Of a stretch of 64,000 nucleotides of DNA, positions 56,766 to 64,000 are shown one piece after another; position 1 is the stretch's first letter; each line of letters begins with the position of its first letter. Source of the stretch: Colocasia esculenta (taxonomy: Eukaryota > Streptophyta > Magnoliopsida > Alismatales > Araceae); NCBI GenBank assembly GCA_014218235.1, contig CM024758.1:71682206-71746205 (forward strand), written 5' to 3'. Under the pieces are notes generated by a model. That model ran no database searches, was not told the DNA's origin, and saw nothing but the letters and a program-made list of their open reading frames with translations. The position numbers and the translations under genes are program-made.

Positions 56766-59759
56766 TGTAATACCCTCGAATTTTAAATATCATGTTTTAC
56801 TTATAAATTTTTGTTTATTAAAACCGATTAGAATTACATTGAGATATTTAGGATTTAGGGTGTGTTTAAGACACTTTATCATACCCAGATATCACTTTCG
56901 GTCGTACGCAGCCCGACAGAGTGACACCGGAAAATTGTAACGAAAATAAAATCTGAGAACACCATAATTCTTAGATAAATGTGGTGATATCAAATATGTA
57001 ATTATCTGGAATTTTTGACGACCGGATTTTGAGATTTAGCCGACGTAACTATTTTTCGAGTGATTTTTCACCCACTGGAAAATAATTCTAAAAATTAAAC
57101 TAAAATCACCATAATTTGTAAAAACCAACACATTAGCCTATGGCTGAAATTTTAACACAAATGGATATCATTTGGATACATTTGCATAAGGATTATTGGG
57201 AGTATTGATTTATGGCTCAATTACGTAAACTATTTATGGGATTTTACAGGATGACGTATCTTGGGTGATGCAAGCTCATGTCATGGTGGGTTAAACCTCT
57301 TACACATTGGTGACTGAGGTGTAAGTGTGAGGTTGGGAGCATGGGTCACATGTAAACAGTAAAAACCAAGGGGTTTTACTGTTTACACCTGCACATGGAG
57401 GTGTCACCATGCATGGATTGGACGATGGGTTATAAAAGCCACTCATCTTCCCTCATTCGTACCTTTCCGCACCCTTTGTTCTAGCCCCTGTTCTTATCTT
57501 TCCTTGTTCCTTGTTGCTACAAGTGCTGCTGGAGGAGCTGCTGGACTTCCTAGCTTCTGCAATTATTTTGGTTTCTGCTCTTGCTGCAACTATAGCTATT
57601 TCTACCTTGGAGTCAACTTGTTGTTCAAGCTACTGTCGTTGCTAGCAAGTTATTTACTTTGGGAAGGAGTTTTCTTTTACTGGGTTAGGCTCTTTCATCA
57701 AGATCACGTGGAAGTTCACTTTTTAGCACGGTAGGATTCATCTCTCTCTAATTCAATTCTGTCCTCTATACATGACAAGGAGTTTGTTGATAATAGACAA
57801 GATGCTATACCTGAAGTTCTTCTGTTTTCTTCCAGTTATGGTAGACACATTCTTGTTGGGATAAGAATAATTTTGTTCTACTCTAAAACTGATTCCTATC
57901 TTCTTCTCCCATCCTTGATCTATATACATGATGATAGAGTTTATTGGAAGTCGTAGTACCTTCAGAACAGTATGATTATTTCCGTTCAGATGCTTGGTAC
58001 TTCATACCTTGATTTAGATCCATGAAATCCTTTGAGATTTAGTGTCCATCTTGTAGGAATCTTCCAACCAATTATTGCTATCAAGGTTATAATTCCAGTA
58101 CTATGCCATGTTTAGTTCTAGCTAGGCAAGTTTGGATTACAAACCTCCTATTTCATCTTGCTTGTTTAGCTTACAAATCACTGTAAAAACTACAATTAGA
58201 TTCTTCTAATTGATATAAATCATGCCTTGGTCCATAGGTTCCATGATTAGAGTTTTTATGATGAACTTTAAGTCATTTCTGGAATAAAAACCAACGGCTT
58301 TCGACAGGGGAAGTTACCTATCAACATACTACACTTTCACAGAACTGTGAACTGCTGGGAGTAGCTGTCGACAACCAGCCCATTGCTGTCGACAGGTACT
58401 GTCCCAGACCAGCAAACCCAGTTCTGGAAGCCTCTATCTATCGACAGCCACCTCCTGGCTGTCGACACATGCTGTCCTGAACTGAATTTCAGCAATCTTT
58501 CTTGTACCAATCCTTGTCAAAACTTCAACCTATTAGCATAGCAAGCTACCCACTTATTTACCTTGGTATTTACTGTTATACTACAGCAAAGTTTACCCAC
58601 ATTGTGTACCTTAACCTCCCTTGAATTATTCTTAACATTGTCAATTACGAATAGTACTCCGATTGAGTCTATTCTCTCGTATTCGGTAACTGAGTCTATA
58701 AAACCTGATCACCTGAGAGTTCATATGTTGAACACCTTATGAGATGTGAATAATTTGTGATGACAATTGTGGATCTTCATCCTCTTGGGTTCTTATGTGA
58801 TTTCAATCTTCCAAAGTTATTGGCTTTGAGTCATAACCCTGTCTCAACCAATTGTCTTTCTTATATTATTGAACTCCGAGCAACTTTGTCACCAAGATAT
58901 CTGTATTAATTCTCAATCAAAACTACCTTTGGATTTCCAATTTCTGTTATGCTTATGAAAAGAAATTTATGATATGAAGATAGTGCTCTCTTCAAAAGAG
59001 GGTTTAGGATCACTTGTGGTAGCACCAGCCACTTGTGATCAGCTCAGGGCGACAGTTTGTAGGTAAATCCAAGTCAATGGACTGACGATGGTGGGTAATA
59101 AACCGCGTACTTGCACAATCAACAAGATCTAAGGTGCTGGAATCACCTAGGCACTGAGGATATATTTACATCTATTTAGTAACCTCTTGAGAGCAGTGAT
59201 GCCTGTCAAATTTGTTTCCAAAACAAGTTATGGTCTGAATTCTGAAAGACAAATATGACTCTTATTCTGTGATTTGTTTGGGCTCATTATGAATTCAATT
59301 TGCTCTATATGTTTCTGTTAAGTATGAAATTCATGAGCAAATATGTTTTTATTCATATATGCTTACTTTCACCTACTGAGTCCTTCCGACTCATGCCTTT
59401 GTTCCTCCAACCCTTTCAGATTGAAGGTATGTATAATCTCAGCTACAGATGAATCTCAATTCCACTGCAGACGATGAAGAGATGAAGAAGAATAGCGTAG
59501 TTTTAGTAGTTTCTTTTAGTTGATGATGTATTAATTAAAGAGAGAAACTTAGCGCTTGTAAATAATGAGTATTAGTACTTTGTTACCTTGTGAAGTATAA
59601 TATGTTCAAAGACGCCTTTGTGAAATGGTTTGCTAATGTTGAGCATTACACGGATTTGTCTACCCATAATGAAAATTGTCAGCATAACCCCTCTTCCGAT
59701 CAAAGGTTATATGTATGGTATATGTATGTGTGTGTGTGAAGCCGGAGGAGGGTGTTACA
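56766..59759 (+). repeat. Gypsy 3' LTR
   Basis: 2994 bp, TGTAATACCCTCG to GGAGGGTGTTACA. Uninterrupted. It carries the TATA box at 57431-57437 and the decayed palindrome array at 58300-58466. It shows the empty site of the solo LTR at 58901-58920. Confidence 0.93.
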
Positions 59760-60008
59760 TAAAGTGCAACATAGATAGTTCTTTGCTTTAAAATTTAAAG
59801 ATAATTTACTTTTATCTGCTACTGTAATAGTAGTAGTACCTTCAGCAGGAACAATAACAAAATCACCTACCTCTATTACCTGCCATATATCAAAGTCTGT
59901 GCGTCGAATGAAGCATTCCATTCTCATCTTCCAGTATTGGTAATCCTCTCCATCGAAGAATGGAGGTCTGGTGACTGATTGGCCTTTAGCAATCCCCTGA
60001 GCTGCCAT
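59760..60008 (-). pseudogene. gag: C3 Gag N-terminal part
   Basis: The start MAAQGIAKGQSVTRPPFF at 60008 fits the DUF4219-like beginning of Copia Gag. It is followed by DYQYWKMRMECFIRRTDFDI and a Lys/Ser-rich stretch. The frame is cut at 59760 by the Gypsy element and resumes in the same frame at 44748 when one TAAAG is discounted. An upstream in-frame Met (60095) lies across the primer site and is not used. Confidence 0.85.
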
Positions 60009-60051
60009 GGATCTTGCTCTAAGATCATTAGATCTACTTGAATAATCAGAG

Positions 60052-60069
60052 ACCCTCTCTAATACCACT
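60052..60069 (-). other. C3 primer binding site
   Basis: AGTGGTATTAGAGAGGGT on the minus strand. It differs from the standard TGGTATCAGAG by a C-to-T change. Adjacent to the LTR end at 60070. Confidence 0.75.
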
Positions 60070-60302
60070 TGCTGGCCGACTTGATACGGCAGCAAGCTAA
60101 CCTAGAGGGGGGTGAATAGGTTTTCTAAAATCTGAAATAAAAACTTAAACACATAAAATTATCACTTAAAAGTTTGGTTAGTTAGTGTAGTTGAGTGTGA
60201 TAGAGAGTAGTAGTGCGGAATCAAATATAGAAAATCACACAAGGAACACAAGGAATTTTATCCTAGTTCGGTACTTCACAGAAGGAAGACCTACGTCTAG
60301 TC

Positions 60303-60619
60303 CCCAAGCAAATCTTGGGATTTCACTAACCAGGGTACAATCCCCCTTAGGATATACAACCCCCAGCTCCCTGCTGGTCCTCTTCCTTTCCGAGTAGGAA
60401 GGAGACTCACTTCTATTACAGGTTAAGAAGCTAACCTCCTGGAACAAACCCCCAATGCGGTTTTGCTAGACTTAAACCCCTAGCTAGGTTCTACACCGAG
60501 TACAGTCCCTCAGCTGGACAGAAACAGCCAGCTACCTCACTGGCCTTCTCTTCACACAAGAAGAGGGACACTGTATACAGTCCTACAACTGGACAGAAAT
60601 CTTTCTTTGAAAAGAAAGA
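60303..60619 (-). other. Array of short perfect hairpins in C3 LTR leader
   Basis: CCCAAG/CTTGGG (60303-60319), CCAGC/GCTGG (60363-60377), CTTCCT/AGGAAG (60382-60401), AGGTTA/TAACCT (60420-60437), the palindrome CCTAGCTAGG near 60478, CTCTTC/GAAGAG (60548-60565), the palindrome ACTGTATACAGT (60570-60581) and TCTTTCTT/AAGAAAGA with loop TGAA (60600-60619). Confidence 0.75.
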
Positions 60620-60890
60620 ACAGACCGAGAGCTGTTACAAGATGAACACTAGGAACTCTAGCTCTTAGCCACAGACTCTCCCCCAGATTTACAATGATGC
60701 GTAGAGAGAGTGAAGAGAGGAAAGAAGCTTGAGAGCTTGAAGGCTTCAGATGGTTGCGTGCGCACTTCTTCTTGGGCTCGAGCTCTTTCTCTCTTGCTTT
60801 GAGTGTGTATGGAGTTGAGGCTTCTCACTGGATGTACACTCATACAAAGATCTTCAGGAAAGCTCTTGCTGTTCTTTAGCCATGGTTCAT

Positions 60891-60898
60891 CTTTTATA
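60891..60898 (-). promoter_or_regulatory. C3 LTR TATA box
   Basis: TATAAAAG on the minus strand. It lies between the upstream minisatellite and the hairpin array. Confidence 0.6.
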
Positions 60899-61224
60899 TG
60901 GAGTAGCTTTGAATAGATCCGTTGGAACTCTTCTAGTCATTGCTGATCTTTCTATTCTTCTTCTTTTGACTGTCGGCTACTTGGTGGTCTTCGAGGTCTG
61001 CAAGCATAGAAGAAAGTGTTTAGACCAAAGAGTGTTTCTGTCAGAAGGCTCATACCTCTGTGTTTCTTGCTATCACCCAGAAGTGGTAGGTAAGCTCTTT
61101 TTGTCTGACAGGAAGGAAGATATCTTATGAGATAAGCAAAAAGATTTTCTGTTAGAGAGATAGTAGGTTATGCATATGAAATGTATTTGAGTTTTCATTG
61201 GGTGCCAAAGTCAATTTGAAATGT

Positions 61225-61610
61225 TTGAAATATAGAGGAAATCGATGTTTAAGTGAAATAGAGTCGATGTGAAAGATAATCGATGTTCCACTGTAATCGT
61301 TGTTTCAATGTAATCCATGTTTCGAAGTCGATGTTTAAATGAAGTCATTGTTTGATCAAAATTGATGTTTGAAGTCTATGTTTAAACGAAATCGATGTAT
61401 AAAGAGAGTCGATGTTTAAATGAAATCGATGTTCATGAAATCGATGTTTACATGGAGTCGATGTTTAAATGAAATCGATGTTCAACAGAGTCGATGTTTA
61501 AGTAAAATCGATGTTGAACAAAATTGATATTTACAAGAGATGAACCATAATCGATGTATTTGTATGAAAATCGTTGTAGCACTTAGTCTATAATCGATGT
61601 GTATTGAATA
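61225..61610 (-). repeat. ATCGATG/GTCGATG minisatellite in C3 LTR U3
   Basis: About twenty units, each with an (A/G)TCGATGTTT-type core (for example AAATCGATGTTTAA and GAGTCGATGTTTAA), spaced mostly 14-25 bp. ATCGAT is palindromic. Some units have decayed to ATTGATG, GTCTATG or ATCCATG. Confidence 0.9.
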
Positions 61611-61769
61611 GCCATCAATTAGAGTTTTCTAGTGCAGATAACAAAGCGATAGTGCCATAAATTTATATTTATTAGGAAAACATGATATTAAATATATTTA
61701 TAATATTTTATTAATCATGAGTTTTGTTATCACCAAAATATAAGGATAAAATATTAGAGTGGTTCAACA

Positions 61770-62575
61770 CAATTAAAATCACCTCCTACAAGCCATGGAA
61801 TATCCACCATAGAAGAGAAGTTAAGTAAATCAGAAAAAAGATTCCGCCTTAGACCATAGTCATAAGACGCATAAACATAGGTGATATAACAAAAATATGT
61901 TGAATTTTTAAGCAGACCCAAAGTAATATATTGATCAGTTTTCTCCACCACATTCAAATAAAGAGTAGAATCCCAGAAAACCCAGATTTTAGAGTTTTGA
62001 TCTAAGTTACCAGCATAGTTCTCCAACTTGATGAACCTCGACAACTTGCATGCATTCTCTAAGGGTTGCTTAGGTTCCATAATAGCCAAGAAAGATGGTT
62101 GCAATTAAGACACCAGCTTCTTCAAACTCCTGCAGGAATTGGAATTCCCTATACTACGGATATTCCAAAAAAAAAAATCATTAAAACACAATTTCCTTAC
62201 CCCTATCCACCGATCGAGCACGAGCTCTAGTTATCACCTGATCTCTACGAACTTTCTTCCCTTCCTCAGCCGCTATAGATTCAAAGGCATAAGAAAATTA
62301 TCCATCTTCGCCAACTCAGCAGTATCCAACTCCCTGTCAGAGCCCCGGTCTCTAAATGGAACATAACCCTCTCTGCATGGCCGTACACAACTAGCTTCTC
62401 CCATGTTGACATCTTGGCATACAACGTGAATATTATCCCAATTACACGGAGGCCCAGTAGTGTTCCCTGGAGATTCATCCCTGTTATTCCAATTTTCCAT
62501 CAATGAATTGTTTCTTCTATCCTACCTAACTCGATCACCAGTATATGTATCGGATGTAACCAACCTGACATCTTC
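61770..62575 (-). pseudogene. LINE (L1-type) pre-endonuclease and endonuclease, inverted and truncated
   Basis: Minus-strand LINE ORF2 beginning. An upstream Ser/Asp-rich segment (62273-62503, also continuing toward 62575 with one stop) is followed by the apurinic-type endonuclease start WNIRSIGNSNSCRSLKKLV near 62100-62165. After a stop comes QPSFLAIMEPKQPL, then IWVFWDSTLYLNVVEKTDQY and IPWLVGGDFNCV at about 61770-61810. These are conserved blocks of plant L1 endonucleases. It is cut at 61770 by the C3 LTR. The protein would nick target DNA to start reverse transcription. Confidence 0.85.
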
Positions 62576-64000
62576 ATGAAGAGTAGCCCGCGAGGATGTC
62601 TGCAGGCTTCTCACTTATTATATGTAGATGACACTTTGGTGTTTATGAATGATGGGACCACGAATGTGAAACAATTGCTTAAGTTTTTGAAAAAATATGA
62701 AATGAGTTCTGGCCAGCAAGTTAATGCAAGGAAAAGTTGTTTTCAAATTTCATCTAAAGCTCTTGTTGTTTTGGCATCCCGCATTCATAACCTTAGAGGG
62801 TACAGGCAGCACCAAGGTAGTATGAGATATTTGGGTGTTCCAATTAAATTTGGAAGACTAAAGGTTAATGATTTCAAATTTATGGTGGATAATGTTACTA
62901 ACAAACTCACTGGGTGGAGATCGAAAATGTTGTCTCAAGCTAGGCGGGCTGTTCTTATCAGATCAATTCTTCTGAGTCTCCCTATATACTTGGCCAGTTC
63001 CACTTATATTCCTAAAAAGGTATGTAAGCAGATTGACAGTCTTTATGCAAACTTTTTTGGCAGGGCGCTGATGGCAATTACAGAAGGCACTGGGTGGCGT
63101 GGGCACACATGCAAAAACCTTATGTGGAAGGTGGTGTTAACTTTAGAAATTTGGAAACTCTACAGGTTGCATTGGCGGCTAAGAAAATATGGAATATTTT
63201 ACATGGCAATTCGTTGTGGTCTCTTTATGCTAAACAGCGATTTCTTAAACAACATCATCTCACTGATATCTATACTCCTTTCCCCATAGGCATCTCCAAG
63301 AAAGTCTTTTTTCAAGCTAAAGAGTTGGTCCTTGCCAACACCAGGTGGATGGGGGTGATGGGTCGTGTGTAGATTTCTTCAAGGACATTTGGATTGGCGA
63401 TAAATCCATTATGCAGGAGTTTAGGAACAGACTTCCTAATGACCAACAGTGGCCCAAAATTTTGGTTAAAGGCATGACTTTGGATGATAACCATAGGTTT
63501 GGAACTGGATGGGTGTTTTCTGTCAGCATGTTCAGACTACCTTATCGGATAATCCTGATGAATTTATTTGGACTGGGAATGCTAAAGGTTCCTTTAGTGT
63601 CCAATCTGCATACTCTCTTGTTTCTAATCCGGGAGTGAGTAGAAGTACCTGGATGAAAGTCTAGCACCATGCTATACCTCCCCGTGCTGCCATGTTCGTT
63701 TGGAAGCTTCTTCACAGAGCGGTGCAGGTAGATTCTAGAGTTGCTCACTGTGGGATTCCACTGGTGTCCAAATGTGTGTGCTGCAAGATCCCTGAGCAAG
63801 AAACGTTGGATCATCTTTTCATTTCAAGTGATATCGCTACTGAGTTGTGGAGCTGGATTGCACCGCTTCTTAGTAATAAGATTAATCATAGTGATCTTGT
63901 TACTAATAGGTGCTGGAGCATCCTTACCAACACTAATCTAAAATCTGCATTTCACTTTACTGGTCTGATTATTACTATTGTTATGTTGTGTGAGATTTGG
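62576..64000 (+). pseudogene. LINE (L1-type) reverse transcriptase C-terminus and zf-RVT region
   Basis: Plus-strand LINE ORF2. It starts inside the RT at the catalytic block SHLLYVDDTLVF, with YVDD at 62621-62632. The usual plant LINE form is FADD. It continues with SSGQQVNARKSCFQIS, YLGVPIKFGR, LTGWRSKMLSQA and IYLASSTYIPKK. Frame changes near 63090, 63360 and 63640 lead through GGVNFRNLETLQVALAAKKI and DGSCVDFFKDIWIGD to a zf-RVT domain. That domain has AMFVWKLLHRAV and CVCCKIPEQETLDHLF (about 63690-63820). It runs off the window. Several breaks make it non-functional. Confidence 0.88.

Larger units (their letters stand above)
44749..59759 (+). mobile_element. Tekay-like Gypsy (chromovirus) retrotransposon
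   Basis: A complete element with target duplication TAAAG (44744-44748 and 59760-59764). The 5' LTR is 44749-52094 (about 3.0 kb plus a nested 4.3-kb solo LTR), the primer site is at 52099, gag-pol is at 52268-56740 in the Gypsy order PR-RT-RH-INT, the purine tract is at 56755-56765 and the 3' LTR is 56766-59759. The gag region ahead of the knuckle and the WELEQEMNEKYPQLF end of pol fit the Tekay (Del) chromoviruses. It is broken by several stops. It inserted into C3 gag. Confidence 0.92.
42779..61769 (-). mobile_element. C3: gag-only Copia, split by the Tekay-like element
   Basis: Minus-strand Copia with 5' LTR 60070-61769, primer site, Gag N-terminus at 59760-60008, Gag continuation at 43190-44748, and a 3' region ending in a purine tract at 42779-42795 that abuts the shared LTR 41316-42778. 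The two gag halves are contiguous once the Gypsy element and one TAAAG copy are set aside, which proves they are one gene. No RT, RNase H or integrase sequence is present between the GPKTIWVP box and the purine tract. Confidence 0.85.
60070..61769 (-). repeat. C3 5' LTR
   Basis: 1700 bp on the minus strand from TGTTGAACCACTC (61769) to GTCGGCCAGCA (60070). U3 contains a minisatellite with ATCGATG/GTCGATG units (61225-61610). The TATA box is at 60898-60891, and the leader contains a hairpin array. Outer border: LINE sequence starts at 61770. Confidence 0.85.

Noticed and set aside
59700..60095. 131-codon minus frame taken as one gene
   Set aside because: It spans the Gypsy 3' LTR end, C3 gag and the primer site; only 59760-60008 is genuine Gag sequence.

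Overview
This window looks like repeat-rich intergenic DNA from a large flowering-plant genome. I find no host gene, rRNA or tRNA. Nearly every base can be assigned to an LTR retrotransposon, a solo LTR or a LINE fragment, many nested inside each other. The plant assignment rests on the families seen: SIRE/Maximus-like Copia with UBN2-type gag, Tekay-like Gypsy, LARD-like elements and plant L1-type LINEs, nearly all LTR elements with initiator-Met tRNA-type primer sites. The species cannot be named from this.

Layout. 1-2165 is the right part of a Gypsy-type LTR. It interrupts the reverse transcriptase of a minus-strand Copia (called C0, 2166-8749), which has LTR, gag, protease, integrase and partial RT, all broken by frameshifts. 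C0 sits in the 5' LTR of a coding-free large retrotransposon derivative (LARD, 8750-39148). The LARD's 3' LTR (from 14779) has taken three insertions: a solo LTR (16744-19647); a minus-strand, nearly coding-free Gypsy-like element (20109-32217), itself split by a solo LTR (20865-24623); and a young gag-only Copia (C1, 32276-38855). The LARD had inserted into a minus-strand Copia (C2, 39149-42778) whose gag is the best-preserved reading frame in the window.

The LTR of C2 (41316-42778) also acts as the 3' LTR of a further minus-strand Copia (C3), whose 5' LTR is 60070-61769. C3 gag was split by a Tekay-like Gypsy element (44749-59759, TSD TAAAG). The 5' LTR of that element was in turn split by a 4.3-kb solo LTR (46910-51243, TSD TTAAT). 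61770-64000 is a LINE with its endonuclease part inverted relative to its RT part.

The genes do not form a host pathway. Each element's gag, protease, RT/RNase H and integrase once served its own copying. The most unusual signal is structural. All four Copia LTRs, though different in sequence, carry an array of CpG-containing palindromic or near-palindromic motifs (GTCGAC or ATCGAT cores) upstream of the predicted TATA box, and a run of short perfect or near-perfect hairpins in the predicted transcribed leader. Palindrome arrays with other cores (TCGCGA, ACGT) occur in the Gypsy-type LTRs, and CTGTCGACAG is shared between a Copia and a Gypsy element.
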